This document shows positions 23,625 through 31,340 of a stretch of DNA of 56,597 bases, piece by piece (the first letter of the stretch is position 1; each line of letters begins with the position of its first letter). The position numbers were made by a program, and so were the translations under genes. The DNA lies in the IMG/VR virus record IMGVR_UViG_3300030419_006978, positions 1 through 56,597 of that record. One strand, written 5' to 3'. Under the pieces are notes generated by a model, which was given only the letters and a program-made list of their open reading frames with translations, was not told the DNA's origin and did not search any database. The DNA comes from a virus.

Positions 23625-25004
23625 CTACCTCCCGCTTTTTTCCTTTTTATAATCTCTGTACTTTTTGCGCATTGACTCGGCTTGTTCCTTAATTGAATTA
23701 GCCATAACCTCAGATGGAGTCTCGCCGGTATGCTCTAAAACCTCAATTGAAACATTGCTGGTGTCCATAAATATTGGATAAACAAGACCATCTGGACCGT
23801 TTCTGTTCTTTGCTATAAAAACCCTGCCTGTATTGGCACTCTTGTCCTCGACGGTTCTAGAAACTGAGAATATGAAGTCTGCGACGAAGCACTTGTTAAA
23901 AGCCTCCGATATAGACTCCATTGTGACCACCTCTGCGTTTAAGCCGGAACGATTTGTCTGAGAAGCTGTCCACAGTGGGCAATTTTGTTCCTGGGCGATA
24001 GCTCGGAGGTCTTCGTAGATCGACTCTAGATCGTGCCTCTTCTCTTTGGTTGCCGACACGGGCTTAAGAAGATCGCCATAGTCAACAATAACCATGTCGA
24101 TGTCGTGACCGCGTTGCCTAAGCTTTTCTAGGTGTGATTTGATTGTTCTAGTGGATGCAGACTTAGTTGGGTATTCTTTTACTATAAGTGCTCCCTTAAG
24201 CTCCTTGACAGATTCATATATTTGCTCCTTCATGTGCACCAAATCGCCCAGGTCGATACCAGTGAGGCAACTATCATAGCGTGAGGCAATACACGTATCT
24301 GACAACTCTAGAGTGTAGTGGACCACGGTCTTTCCCAACTTCAAAGCCTCTGCCCCCAGATGGGTGAGGACCATTGATTTCCCGGCACCAGTTGGGGCGA
24401 TAACAACCCCAAGCTCGCCGCTGCCAAGCCCATTGCGACACAAAAGATCGATCTGGTCCCACCCGGTAGTGATCGGGTTTCTGGCTTTAATGTGAAATCT
24501 TTCTTCGAAGTCTTTAATGTAATCGTAACCATAGTCGCTGTCGCCGCCCAAGACGAGCGCCTCATTAATTACTTGCGCAACCTCGTCAAAGGAAGATTTT
24601 TGCAAAAGTTTAACTGATTTTATGATCGCCTCTTTCAATTTCTGCTTCTTGCAAAAATCGAGGGCAATTTCTTTTACGTATTCTGAGTCTTCAATTGGGG
24701 CTGCGCCCGAGCTAATGCGAGCAAAATAATCTCGAACTGACTTTTTTGTAGTTTCGGGCTCTGCTCCAAGCTCAGTGCGAATTATCGTGCCTACCGTGCG
24801 ATAGGAGGGGTGCATTCCGTACTTATTGCGATAATTAAATATTTTTTCAATGATAACTTGAAGGTGTCTAAGTTCTAGAAAATTAACATCGAGAACCTCT
24901 TGCATCTGGTCGCAAAAGCTTCTTTCCTCTAAGATTATTTGAACCAAATTCTCTTGGAAATACTTTCCAAAACGCGAGAAGGTATCTTTTTCTTTTAGGT
25001 TCAC
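23625..25004 (-). CDS. gp41: Replicative DNA helicase, DnaB/gp41 family
   Basis: Hexameric 5'-3' helicase for the replication fork. After an N-terminal helical domain (about 1-150), the RecA-like core has PITTGWDQIDLLCRNGLGSG, Walker A APTGAGKS (about 203-210), Walker B DMVIVDYGDLL, and SQTNRSG, the Gln sensor region. The start is GTG: an upstream GTG at 25010 overlaps the AAGGGG site, so 25004 with five-base spacing is preferred (459 residues). A sigma70 promoter lies just upstream. No separate primase was recognised in the window. Confidence 0.92.
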   Translation of the reverse strand: MNLKEKDTFSRFGKYFQENLVQIILEERSFCDQMQEVLDVNFLELRHLQVIIEKIFNYRNKYGMHPSYRTVGTIIRTELGAEPETTKKSVRDYFARISSGAAPIEDSEYVKEIALDFCKKQKLKEAIIKSVKLLQKSSFDEVAQVINEALVLGGDSDYGYDYIKDFEERFHIKARNPITTGWDQIDLLCRNGLGSGELGVVIAPTGAGKSMVLTHLGAEALKLGKTVVHYTLELSDTCIASRYDSCLTGIDLGDLVHMKEQIYESVKELKGALIVKEYPTKSASTRTIKSHLEKLRQRGHDIDMVIVDYGDLLKPVSATKEKRHDLESIYEDLRAIAQEQNCPLWTASQTNRSGLNAEVVTMESISEAFNKCFVADFIFSVSRTVEDKSANTGRVFIAKNRNGPDGLVYPIFMDTSNVSIEVLEHTGETPSEVMANSIKEQAESMRKKYRDYKKEKSGR

Positions 25005-25026
25005 CGGCACCCCTTATTTAGGTTAG

Positions 25027-25055
25027 AGAATACATTATTCGGGCGAAAATGTCAA
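25027..25055 (-). promoter_or_regulatory. Sigma70 promoter for helicase and nrdJ
   Basis: Minus strand TTGACA (25055-25050), 17-base spacer, TATTCT (25032-25027). It sits over the end of the nucleotidyltransferase-domain gene. The predicted start near 25020 leaves a short leader with AAGGGG. Confidence 0.78.
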
Positions 25056-25814
25056 GGACATTTTCTTGTCGTAAGCTTGATGTTTGAGATCACTCAGCTT
25101 ACCGAGATAATCCGTGCGGCGCAAAACTTTAAATGCAAGATTTTCGACGGAAAAAGCGCCCCCAGTCTCTAGACCAGTTTTCCGCATCTTTCTAATTTTA
25201 GCCTTAAGCCTATCAGTGGTCTTAATAGCCTCATCATATTTTTCTTCATCAAAAAGTTCTTCGATTCTGTCAACCTCGTCCATCAAGCCTGCAGACTTAA
25301 GCTGGACGTTGTATTCATCGAAATCTTCTACATATCTGCTTGGTCTAATGAGCCAAGCGTCATTCATGACTGAGTATTGCCCAGTCGAGTGGTGAGGTTC
25401 TTGATCATCCTGAACATAAATCTCCACTTCGTACCCAAATACCTCTATCTGGTGCATCCTGTTCCAGAGAGCCCTCTTCGCATCAAAGAAGTCTTTTACC
25501 AGACTTTGATCCTCGTTTATGTCCGCAAAGTTGAGTAGAATATGTAAATCTACGTCAGAATATTCAGACCAGTTAAAATTCGCCAAGGAACCAGTGAAGA
25601 TAACATCCATTATCTCCACATCTTCTAGCTCAAGTTCATAAAAGAAGTCTTCTACGATTTCCATGAGCCTCTTTTGAATTTCCGGAAGCAGCCGGTCGCC
25701 AGACCAAACCATCTGATTTAACTCGTCTTTTACTTCAAAGCTAGACAAGTCTATAGATTCGGGCGAAACGTCCTCCGTGACATGACGATGCCATGCCTCA
25801 TATAGCTGCTTCAT
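25035..25814 (-). CDS. Nucleotidyltransferase-domain protein with a T4 internal-protein-like N terminus
   Basis: 259 residues from the ATG at 25814 (a GTG two codons earlier is less likely). Around residues 73-92 VIFTGSLANFNWSEYSDVDL is the pol-beta-type nucleotidyltransferase signature: Gly-Ser then Asp-x-Asp; a third acidic residue is in EVEIYVQD (near 130). The first residues, MKQLYEAWHRHVTE, resemble the next gene but one (MKRLFESWRKHLDE) and the capsid-targeting peptides of T4 internal proteins. If that is right, the enzyme is packed in the head and injected. Its substrate is unknown. Confidence 0.75.
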   Translation of the reverse strand: MKQLYEAWHRHVTEDVSPESIDLSSFEVKDELNQMVWSGDRLLPEIQKRLMEIVEDFFYELELEDVEIMDVIFTGSLANFNWSEYSDVDLHILLNFADINEDQSLVKDFFDAKRALWNRMHQIEVFGYEVEIYVQDDQEPHHSTGQYSVMNDAWLIRPSRYVEDFDEYNVQLKSAGLMDEVDRIEELFDEEKYDEAIKTTDRLKAKIRKMRKTGLETGGAFSVENLAFKVLRRTDYLGKLSDLKHQAYDKKMSLTFSPE

Positions 25815-25821
25815 TGCCACT

Positions 25822-26151
25822 TTATTCTCTTGCTGCCGCTTTCATCCTCGTCATGAGTTCGTTCGCGAATTCATCGTGGGGGATGCCAATTTGCTTCAAG
25901 ATCCAAAGACCAATGTCGACCTTTATAGGGGTGCTCTGGCGCTGGGTGATCACAGCTGCCTTCTGAAGTGCCACTTGCGTACTTTTAGGTGATAACAACC
26001 TTTGTATAGCTGGAAGAATATTTTCTTCTTCTTGCGGTGCTTCCTCTTGAGTCCGACCTTTTTCATCCATCACCGGGATACCGTTGGATTCCTTCAAGGA
26101 CCTCACTTCCTCTTTGACAATCTCTTTCAATTTTTCTCTCGTTAGTTTCAT
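25822..26151 (-). CDS. Hypothetical protein, 109 aa, helical N terminus
   Basis: The N terminus MKLTREKLKEIVKEEVRSLKE is a strongly charged amphipathic helix ending in Leu-Lys-Glu, a fit to the T4 prohead protease preference for Leu/Ile-x-Glu. The rest (residues 40-109) is a helical region without known motifs. GGGAG precedes the ATG. It lies between two genes with related N-terminal peptides, which supports treating the three as a group of possible internal head proteins. Confidence 0.65.
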   Translation of the reverse strand: MKLTREKLKEIVKEEVRSLKESNGIPVMDEKGRTQEEAPQEEENILPAIQRLLSPKSTQVALQKAAVITQRQSTPIKVDIGLWILKQIGIPHDEFANELMTRMKAAARE

Positions 26152-26162
26152 TCTTTCTCCCT

Positions 26163-26795
26163 CTACGCGTTGGGGTTGCCAAGCATAATTTTTAATTCAC
26201 CTTCGTGACCTTCGATAGTTCTGGTATACCAGCCGCTATATTGTCCACACTCTTCACAGTGTATCGGTCCTTCTGAACCGAGCCACTCTATTGGCTTTTT
26301 GGGACCAAGTACTTTTTGCACAACCTCTGGGTCGGTAACATACGGTACTCCATACCTCGTAATCATGATATGTGCAATTGCTTTCGACATTTCTGCATAA
26401 TATCCCGGCTCATATAGCATATCAGCTGTTTTCTGAAGGTATGCAGTCTTGGCTGCTCTAGAGCCGTCATGTCCAGATCCGGTCAGTTTAACGCCGTGCG
26501 GTTTAGTCTTGCCAAAGCGTACTACATCGAGGTCCGGATCGTTGTCTAGATCGACCCCTGTCCAAACATTGTTGTCTCCCGGTACGTCTTCTGCGCTTTG
26601 AAAATCAAAATGACCGCCGATATCCGCATATGAGTTATCAATCAGCTTGAATATTTCATCTGTTAGGTCGATATTTTCTGGATCGTGCTTGAGGTCGTCG
26701 ACCGGAATATCGGTCCAATCTCCCTTTGCTGCTTCATAATCTGCGAAGACCTTTTCATCCAAATGCTTGCGCCAACTTTCGAATAGCCTTTTCAT
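26163..26795 (-). CDS. Conserved phage protein, GNAT-like, with internal-protein-like N terminus
   Basis: 210 residues. After the MKRLFESWRKHLDE leader, the body has DEIFKLIDNSYADIGGH, WTGVDLDNDPDLDVVRFGK, TGSGHDGSRAAKTAYL and GYYAEMSKAIAHI, an order seen in a conserved phage family that is thought to have a GNAT-like fold. The C terminus has CEEC, one half of a metal site, with no second pair. No activity can be assigned. The ATG at 26795 has no good ribosome binding site and comes nine bases after the exonuclease stop. Confidence 0.68.
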   Translation of the reverse strand: MKRLFESWRKHLDEKVFADYEAAKGDWTDIPVDDLKHDPENIDLTDEIFKLIDNSYADIGGHFDFQSAEDVPGDNNVWTGVDLDNDPDLDVVRFGKTKPHGVKLTGSGHDGSRAAKTAYLQKTADMLYEPGYYAEMSKAIAHIMITRYGVPYVTDPEVVQKVLGPKKPIEWLGSEGPIHCEECGQYSGWYTRTIEGHEGELKIMLGNPNA

Positions 26796-26803
26796 ATCTA
26801 TAA

Positions 26804-27781
26804 TTAGTTTTCTGTTTTGCTCTCGACCACGATTCTTTTCATTGTTGAAAATAAATCACTAAAATTAAGCTCAACGAAGCCATCCTCTAAGGTCATAGCC
26901 CTGAAGCCGGTAAGATTAAGCTCTGGTGTGAAGTTTTCTATAGCATATTTAATCTTGCCCTTGCCCTGCACAGAGATACTGGGTACGTACAGTTGCATCA
27001 TCTTATAATTTTCATGAATTAGTTTTTCATTTTCTATGATGGCGTCGTGCACCTTGAGTCGATTGTCAACATTTTCACAGCGACTTAATATTTCCGTTAA
27101 AGTCCACGGGATTGCTTCCGATAAGAAAGAAAAGCGCTTAGCGACCGTAGCCAAGCCGACGCCCGGAACTCCTGGCAAATTGTCAGATACGTCTCCAACA
27201 ATCGCTCTCGCTAGAGCAAAGTTTACCGGGTGTATGTTAAACTTCTCCACGATAGTGTTCGTATTCATCACCTCTTTTTGAATGGGGCGAAATACCACAG
27301 TCTCATCATCGCACAATTGGAAAAAATCCTTGTCACTGGATACGATTACCTTCTGCCAGCCATCATATTTGGGACTCTGAACCACTTGAGCTATAATATC
27401 ATCCGCTTCAACCGAAGGGAGCATGAGTTGTATTACCGCGAGATTATTAAGGTATTCAAACAATCTAGTCTGTTGCCATACCTTATTTTCCATTTCCTCA
27501 TTTTCAGTAAGATTTCTAATGTCCCTATTCAAGCGAATGGGCTTTCTACCCGCCTTATAGTTCTTGTTTGTAGACTTTCTCTTTCTGGAGCCGCCTTCGC
27601 CATCCCAACAAATTACAACCTCGTCTGGTCGCGTTTCGCGGCATAGTTTTTGAAGGATCTTCAAAAAGCCAACAGTGCCGCCAATTGGCTGACCATTTGT
27701 CGACAGAGTGGGATTAACAATATATGCTCTAAAATACATATTTAAAGCATCAACCACTAATAGTCTCTTAGCGTCTCCCAT
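26804..27781 (-). CDS. 5'-3' exonuclease / flap endonuclease (T4 RNase H-type)
   Basis: 325 residues from the ATG at 27781; a further in-frame ATG at 27820 would add 13 residues and overlap the upstream gene more. RLLVVDALNMYFRAYIVNP (early Asp), VVICWDGEGGSRKRK, PSVEADDIIAQV and VIVSSDKDFFQLCD carry the acidic metal-binding residues, and VGDVSDNLPGVPGVGLATVAK is the helix-3-turn DNA-binding element. The family removes RNA primers and flaps at Okazaki fragments. It fits with the helicase, DnaE and gp32 in this window. Confidence 0.93.
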   Translation of the reverse strand: MGDAKRLLVVDALNMYFRAYIVNPTLSTNGQPIGGTVGFLKILQKLCRETRPDEVVICWDGEGGSRKRKSTNKNYKAGRKPIRLNRDIRNLTENEEMENKVWQQTRLFEYLNNLAVIQLMLPSVEADDIIAQVVQSPKYDGWQKVIVSSDKDFFQLCDDETVVFRPIQKEVMNTNTIVEKFNIHPVNFALARAIVGDVSDNLPGVPGVGLATVAKRFSFLSEAIPWTLTEILSRCENVDNRLKVHDAIIENEKLIHENYKMMQLYVPSISVQGKGKIKYAIENFTPELNLTGFRAMTLEDGFVELNFSDLFSTMKRIVVESKTEN

Positions 27782-27950
27782 GTAATAATCCCAATTCTTC
27801 CCTCCTGCACGCTGTTGCATATTTCACCCCACGCCACGCAACAATGTACAAGAATTCTTCGCCAATCTTCATTGTCGACATGATAACTCCAGTCTTGCCT
27901 GTTCGGCTGGCAACCTTATCACCAATTTGTAGATTCGTCGTCGTATTCAT
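27768..27950 (-). CDS. Hypothetical small protein, KOW/SH3-like
   Basis: 60 residues: LQIGDKVASRTGKTGVIMST and FLYIVAWRGVKYATACRREE have the strand pattern and Gly-Asp-x-Val start of small SH3-like barrels. It overlaps the exonuclease start by 14 bases and the upstream membrane peptide gene by 32. No function recognised. Confidence 0.6.
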   Translation of the reverse strand: MNTTTNLQIGDKVASRTGKTGVIMSTMKIGEEFLYIVAWRGVKYATACRREELGLLHGRR

Positions 27951-28050
27951 TGTATTTCTTATTGGCTAGCCAGACCGATCCGGCAAAACAAAAAAGGTAA
28001 AAAATATAAAACGCCCCCAGGAGACCGAGAAAAAATAAAACAACGCTCAT
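27919..28050 (-). CDS. Small membrane peptide, 43 aa
   Basis: ATG at 28050 overlaps the hydrolase stop (ATGA), and the stop lies inside the next gene. Residues 2-28 are nearly all hydrophobic (VVLFFLGLLGAFYIFYLFCF), giving one membrane span, followed by a short charged tail (NKKYNEYDDES). Translational coupling on both sides makes it a credible gene despite its size. Function unknown. Confidence 0.6.
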   Translation of the reverse strand: MSVVLFFLGLLGAFYIFYLFCFAGSVWLANKKYNEYDDESTNW

Positions 28051-28496
28051 TGCCGATTAACCGCAGCAAGAATTGCATCCAATGCTGCTGGATCGTTCAT
28101 TCTGTGGTCTTCCCCCGTTGATACAAGTTCTGCCCCGCTAGCATTCGTAAGAGACGTACTATCACTGAACGGGATAATATTGTCTCTCTCTGAGTGTATT
28201 ACAATTGAATTTTGGGGCACCACATCGACATCGCCATACCTGCTCCAAGCAGGCGCCACCAAAACCAAGCGTGCCTGGGGGTTGACAAGGTTCATTGCCA
28301 GGGCACCCCCACGGCTCGACCCCACAATCACTTCTGGCTTATATTTGTCGACATATGCCTGTGCAATGGTCAGCGCTTCGTCAAATTCAACACCGCCGAG
28401 GCTGGGCTCAACGACATTGTGACCAGCGTCTTTAAGGGAAGTGGGCTTAGCCCCACCAACTGTGGACTCTAGTCCGTGCAAAAAAAGTACTCTCAT
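28047..28496 (-). CDS. Small alpha/beta hydrolase
   Basis: 149 residues, near the minimum for the fold. LFLHGLESTVGG provides the oxyanion turn, VGSSRGGA the nucleophile Ser61, HSERDNIIPF Asp105 and GEDHRM His131, a complete triad in order. Closest in style to the YqiA/UPF0227 esterases. The substrate is unknown; lipid, thioester or a modified metabolite are all possible. The start overlaps the deaminase stop (ATGA). Confidence 0.82.
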   Translation of the reverse strand: MRVLFLHGLESTVGGAKPTSLKDAGHNVVEPSLGGVEFDEALTIAQAYVDKYKPEVIVGSSRGGALAMNLVNPQARLVLVAPAWSRYGDVDVVPQNSIVIHSERDNIIPFSDSTSLTNASGAELVSTGEDHRMNDPAALDAILAAVNRQ

Positions 28497-28900
28497 CGTC
28501 TCTCCTGTAGATTAATTGATTCTATTTTATCATCACTGGTGGTATAAACCACCCTTTTCACCCCAACGTGGGAAAGCGCTGCCTCGCACATAGAGCAAGG
28601 CTTACTCATCCTCGCTTCCCCGCGCCTATTCACGCGTGCAACATATACCGTAGAGCCATTAGTTATTGACCGGTCTTTACCCAAAATACAGCCCAACTCA
28701 GCATGCAACGTAGCGTGCCCGCGATCTCTTTTCCGAAATCGGCTGCCGAAAGAGCAAAAGCGCTCCTCGTTGCGTGCGGTGCTGCGAACGCTGCTTCCTT
28801 TGACGAGAACAGCGCCGTGTTGAAATTTGCCACTTTCTGCATTTTTTGCTATGTCTATAGCCAAGTTTATATAACCTTGTGCTCTCTTCGATACGCCCAT
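28493..28900 (-). CDS. Cytidine/deoxycytidylate deaminase-family enzyme
   Basis: 135 residues. Zinc site HAE (His66, Glu68) and PCSMC (Cys102, Cys105) are intact; these bind zinc and shuttle the proton in hydrolytic deamination. The family includes dCMP deaminase, which feeds dUMP and dTTP synthesis, but the short length and the missing dCMP-specific segments leave cytidine, tRNA-like or other targets possible. It is the first gene after a promoter placed inside a terminator; the AGGGG of its ribosome site is part of the hairpin's 3' arm. Confidence 0.85.
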   Translation of the reverse strand: MGVSKRAQGYINLAIDIAKNAESGKFQHGAVLVKGSSVRSTARNEERFCSFGSRFRKRDRGHATLHAELGCILGKDRSITNGSTVYVARVNRRGEARMSKPCSMCEAALSHVGVKRVVYTTSDDKIESINLQERR

Positions 28901-28902
28901 AT

Positions 28903-28941
28903 AAAAGCCCCTACTCAGCTTATTATAGTTGAGTAGGGGCT
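28903..28941 (-). terminator. Intrinsic terminator that contains a promoter -10 box in its loop
   Basis: Perfect 12 bp stem (AGCCCCTACTCA/TGAGTAGGGGCT, 28906-28917 and 28930-28941) with a 12-base loop, followed on the minus strand by TTTT. Positioned after the His-rich gene. A complete sigma70 promoter is laid over its 5' arm and loop. Confidence 0.82.
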
Positions 28942-28950
28942 TAATGTCAA
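28922..28950 (-). promoter_or_regulatory. Perfect sigma70 promoter inside the terminator, driving the deaminase operon
   Basis: Minus strand TTGACA (28950-28945), 17-base spacer, TATAAT (28927-28922). The spacer includes the terminator's 5' arm and the -10 lies in its loop. Transcription should begin near 28915, within the 3' arm, so the new RNA has no hairpin. The remaining 3' arm AGUAGGGG then acts as Shine-Dalgarno for the ATG at 28900. Confidence 0.85.
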
Positions 28951-28963
28951 GAAATAAAACGAA

Positions 28964-29284
28964 TCAACGATGCCTTCGAATATGCCGGTAGTAGCGCGAA
29001 TTTGCCCTGTGGGTTCTCACACGCGCTCGGGTTCTATGTGAGTGATAAGCGTGTGAGTGATCGCTGTAGTGGGGTCTCCAGCCCGAGGACCATGGTCCTG
29101 GCGGGTGAAAATGCCCATGCGTGCCTCTACATACCACGGTGACTGGAATGGCATTAACATAGATCACATGTAAATGGTATGGAGTCGCTCTGTGAGTGTG
29201 CGCAACGTTTTCATGCGCGTCAGCGAGTGTCGGAGAGAACAAAAATAGCGCTGCAGCAGCAGCAAAAACAGCAATTGGCTTCAT
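28964..29284 (-). CDS. Secreted histidine-rich protein
   Basis: 106 residues from the ATG at 29284, chosen for AAGGAAG upstream. A signal peptide is clear: Lys2, hydrophobic core to residue 17, then a probable cleavage after ALADA-like TLADA (23). The mature part has about 16 His in 83 residues (GTHGHFHPPG, DHSHAYHSH) and an Arg-rich end, with a single Cys. Metal binding in the periplasm is the simplest idea; a role in lysis or superinfection exclusion cannot be excluded. It looks monocistronic: own promoter upstream, terminator downstream. Confidence 0.75.
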   Translation of the reverse strand: MKPIAVFAAAAALFLFSPTLADAHENVAHTHRATPYHLHVIYVNAIPVTVVCRGTHGHFHPPGPWSSGWRPHYSDHSHAYHSHRTRARVRTHRANSRYYRHIRRHR

Positions 29285-29304
29285 GTTACTTCCTTTCATA
29301 TATA

Positions 29305-29333
29305 ATTATAACGTAGTTGAAGAATTTTGTTTA
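29305..29333 (-). promoter_or_regulatory. Probable sigma70 promoter of the His-rich gene
   Basis: Minus strand TAAACA (29333-29328), 17-base spacer, TATAAT (29310-29305), overlapping the end of uvsX. Predicted start near 29298, leader about 14 bases with AAGGAAG. Confidence 0.65.
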
Positions 29334-30448
29334 ACTTCTTCTTCATCAATTTGGTAAAAATCTGAAGCTTCGCCTTCACGGTTTTTAAACTTCATAATCA
29401 CCTCTTGATCCATAATGTAAAGTATTCTATTTTTAAACTTTTCATCCTGTAGATAATCAATCCAGCGAGAAGGCTGAAACTTCTGTTCCGTGCCGTCTTC
29501 AAAGTGCAGCGTGTACCATGCACCCGACTGAGTTAGATTGTCCGACGCCTTAACTGCATCAAACCAGCTTAACTCGTCTTGAATGCCAATCTCTTCTCCC
29601 CAGAGGATTTTAAAAGTGCACTGCCGACCCGCCGTACCAAAGCGACTCTTCTTGAGCGTTGCCTTGACTTCTGAGCCAATGCGAAAGCCCTTATCGTCCG
29701 TAATGAAGCTCGCCTTTGCCTTTCGACCGGTCAGCCAGATTCGAAGGGAGTATGCATAGATCATCGCCTTGCCCCCGGGGGTCATGTAAGGCTCTACAAG
29801 CGCCTCTGAGGGGCTTCTGGTGATGTTAGTCTTAAGTTGGTTGAGCACAAGGAAGGTGCTCTTAGAATTGGCTATAGGAACTGTCAGCTTGGACATGCCC
29901 TTTGCCAAAATCCTCGCCTTCACTGCCATTGAAGACAATGGGTTGAAGTCACCCTCAACGTCCGAGATCGCTGGTGTCAAGGCTAACGAATCCCAAATAA
30001 ACAACATTTGATTTTCATTGGATCCCAGCAGATCCTCGATTGTCTCCAAGACAAATTCCACGGAAGCAGCCTGAATGTAAAGCATCTTTGAAATGTCGCA
30101 ACCTGCTCTCTCCAAAAAAGCCGGATCAATTGCAGACTCGGAATCAAAGTAGATTACATCAATCCCCATCTTCTGAGCATTTGCCGCCACCTGTGCTGCC
30201 ATATAAGATTTGCCAGAAGCTTCCAATCCGGCAATTTCAACGATTTTGCCCACAGGAATTCCCGCCAGCTGTCCGCGACATATAATCGAGTCCAGCCAGC
30301 GGGAGCCTGTTGGGATCCAATCTCTAACTTCAGTGGGATTATCTTCTTTTAAGTTGTGTGCGACCTCGATGCCAGCCTTCTTATTAATAAGCTGGCGCAT
30401 TTGATCGATTGACAGTTTTCCTGCCTTTGCTTTTTTAGTTCTAGCCAT
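29306..30448 (-). CDS. uvsX: UvsX/RecA-like recombinase
   Basis: 380 residues. It forms filaments on single-stranded DNA for strand exchange and recombination-dependent replication. Walker A GLEASGKS (74-81), YFDSESAIDP, Walker B LFIWDSLALTP, and a DNA-binding loop region LNQLKTNITRSPSEALVEPY followed by TPGGKAMIYAY match T4-type UvsX and the RecA core. The acidic C terminus (YQIDEEEVKQN) fits the usual regulatory tail. GAGGG precedes the ATG. gp32 lies immediately upstream, the normal functional partner. Confidence 0.94.
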   Translation of the reverse strand: MARTKKAKAGKLSIDQMRQLINKKAGIEVAHNLKEDNPTEVRDWIPTGSRWLDSIICRGQLAGIPVGKIVEIAGLEASGKSYMAAQVAANAQKMGIDVIYFDSESAIDPAFLERAGCDISKMLYIQAASVEFVLETIEDLLGSNENQMLFIWDSLALTPAISDVEGDFNPLSSMAVKARILAKGMSKLTVPIANSKSTFLVLNQLKTNITRSPSEALVEPYMTPGGKAMIYAYSLRIWLTGRKAKASFITDDKGFRIGSEVKATLKKSRFGTAGRQCTFKILWGEEIGIQDELSWFDAVKASDNLTQSGAWYTLHFEDGTEQKFQPSRWIDYLQDEKFKNRILYIMDQEVIMKFKNREGEASDFYQIDEEEVKQNSSTTL

Positions 30449-30479
30449 GATATCCCTCGATTAAAGATTTTTGAGACAC

Positions 30480-30509
30480 CTGATAACCCTGTGCCTCCCT
30501 GTGGGTCAA
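30480..30509 (-). promoter_or_regulatory. Possible promoter of uvsX
   Basis: Minus strand TTGACC (30509-30504), 18-base spacer, TATCAG (30485-30480), in the gap between the gp32 stop and uvsX. Both boxes are imperfect, so this is tentative; uvsX could also be read through from the gp32 promoter. Confidence 0.4.
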
Positions 30510-30531
30510 GAGTGGGAAATGTATGAGTTTA

Positions 30532-31278
30532 TTAACCACCCGTCAACTGATTGAATGCATCGTCAACAGAAGAAGTATCATTATACTTCGTTGTTTCAGA
30601 CGAACTATCTTCAGCCGCAGCGTCAGTCGTCAAATATTCATCAAGAATATTCTCAACGTCTGAGGTTGACTTCCTCTCAAACAATGTATCAAAGTCCGGA
30701 ATCGAATCCAGAAGCTCACGACATTGGTCTTCGGTCATTCCTTCGCACAAAGTCGAAGAGCGTCGACGAGGCGTAAGCTTTGTCTGTGGGAAAGTCGCTC
30801 CAGGCGGCTTGCCATAGGCAAGATTTAGATCCGTACCAGCCTCAAGGTCAGTAATGTCCCCATACTCGGGATTTAGCACGAGTTGCAGAAGCGTCTCGTA
30901 TGCAGTCCTCCCATACCCCCAGATTCGAACACCAGACTCCTCTTCACCACGTACCATGACGGGGCTAAAAAAGCGCTGACGCGAGAAGAGGGACTTAGCC
31001 ATCTTCACACTATCTGCGGTTCCCTCTTGATAAAGCTTAAAAGCAAAATCACAAACGGGACAGTTGTCGCCAAAATTCTTCTTAGGACATAAGAATCCTG
31101 GGTTGTTACCTACGTTGTAATGAAAATAGAACTCCTTAAATGGGTCCTCATCCTCAGTAGGAACGATTCGGATGACCTGTTCGCCATCCTGCGGGCGCCA
31201 GAAAACCGAAGAACTACCTCCACCTCGGTTCTGCGCTGCAGCGAGCTTAGCTCGCATCTTCTTCAAATTAATAGCCAT
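30532..31278 (-). CDS. gp32: Single-stranded DNA-binding protein, gp32 family
   Basis: 248 residues with the gp32 layout: basic N-terminal arm for cooperativity (INLKKMRAKLAAAQ), a core with the zinc site His53, Cys64, Cys73, Cys76 (FHYN and CPKKNFGDNCPVC), and a Ser/Thr/Asp-rich acidic tail (from about 205) that recruits other replication proteins. AGGAGG precedes the ATG. It has its own consensus promoter and a 5' hairpin at the start of the message; T4 gp32 represses its own translation through 5' RNA structure, so similar control is plausible. Confidence 0.94.
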   Translation of the reverse strand: MAINLKKMRAKLAAAQNRGGGSSSVFWRPQDGEQVIRIVPTEDEDPFKEFYFHYNVGNNPGFLCPKKNFGDNCPVCDFAFKLYQEGTADSVKMAKSLFSRQRFFSPVMVRGEEESGVRIWGYGRTAYETLLQLVLNPEYGDITDLEAGTDLNLAYGKPPGATFPQTKLTPRRRSSTLCEGMTEDQCRELLDSIPDFDTLFERKSTSDVENILDEYLTTDAAAEDSSSETTKYNDTSSVDDAFNQLTGG

Positions 31279-31318
31279 TATTTCCTCCTATTTATATTGG
31301 GTGGCTACCCTATAGTAT

Positions 31319-31338
31319 GTTCAGCAAATTTCCTGAAC
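31319..31338 (-). promoter_or_regulatory. 5' hairpin of the gp32 message, possible autoregulation site
   Basis: On the minus strand GTTCAG and CTGAAC form a 6 bp stem around an 8-base loop. It begins about five bases after the predicted transcription start and about 40 bases before the gp32 ATG. It lacks a T run, so it is not a terminator; it may protect the RNA 5' end or anchor protein binding. Confidence 0.45.
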
Positions 31339-31340
31339 AT

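Noticed and set aside
31289-31296. TATAAATA before gp32 as a T4-type late promoter
   Set aside because: Transcription would begin at about the AGGAGG site, leaving no usable ribosome binding site; probably an AT-rich leader coincidence. The consensus sigma70 promoter at 31350 explains the gene.
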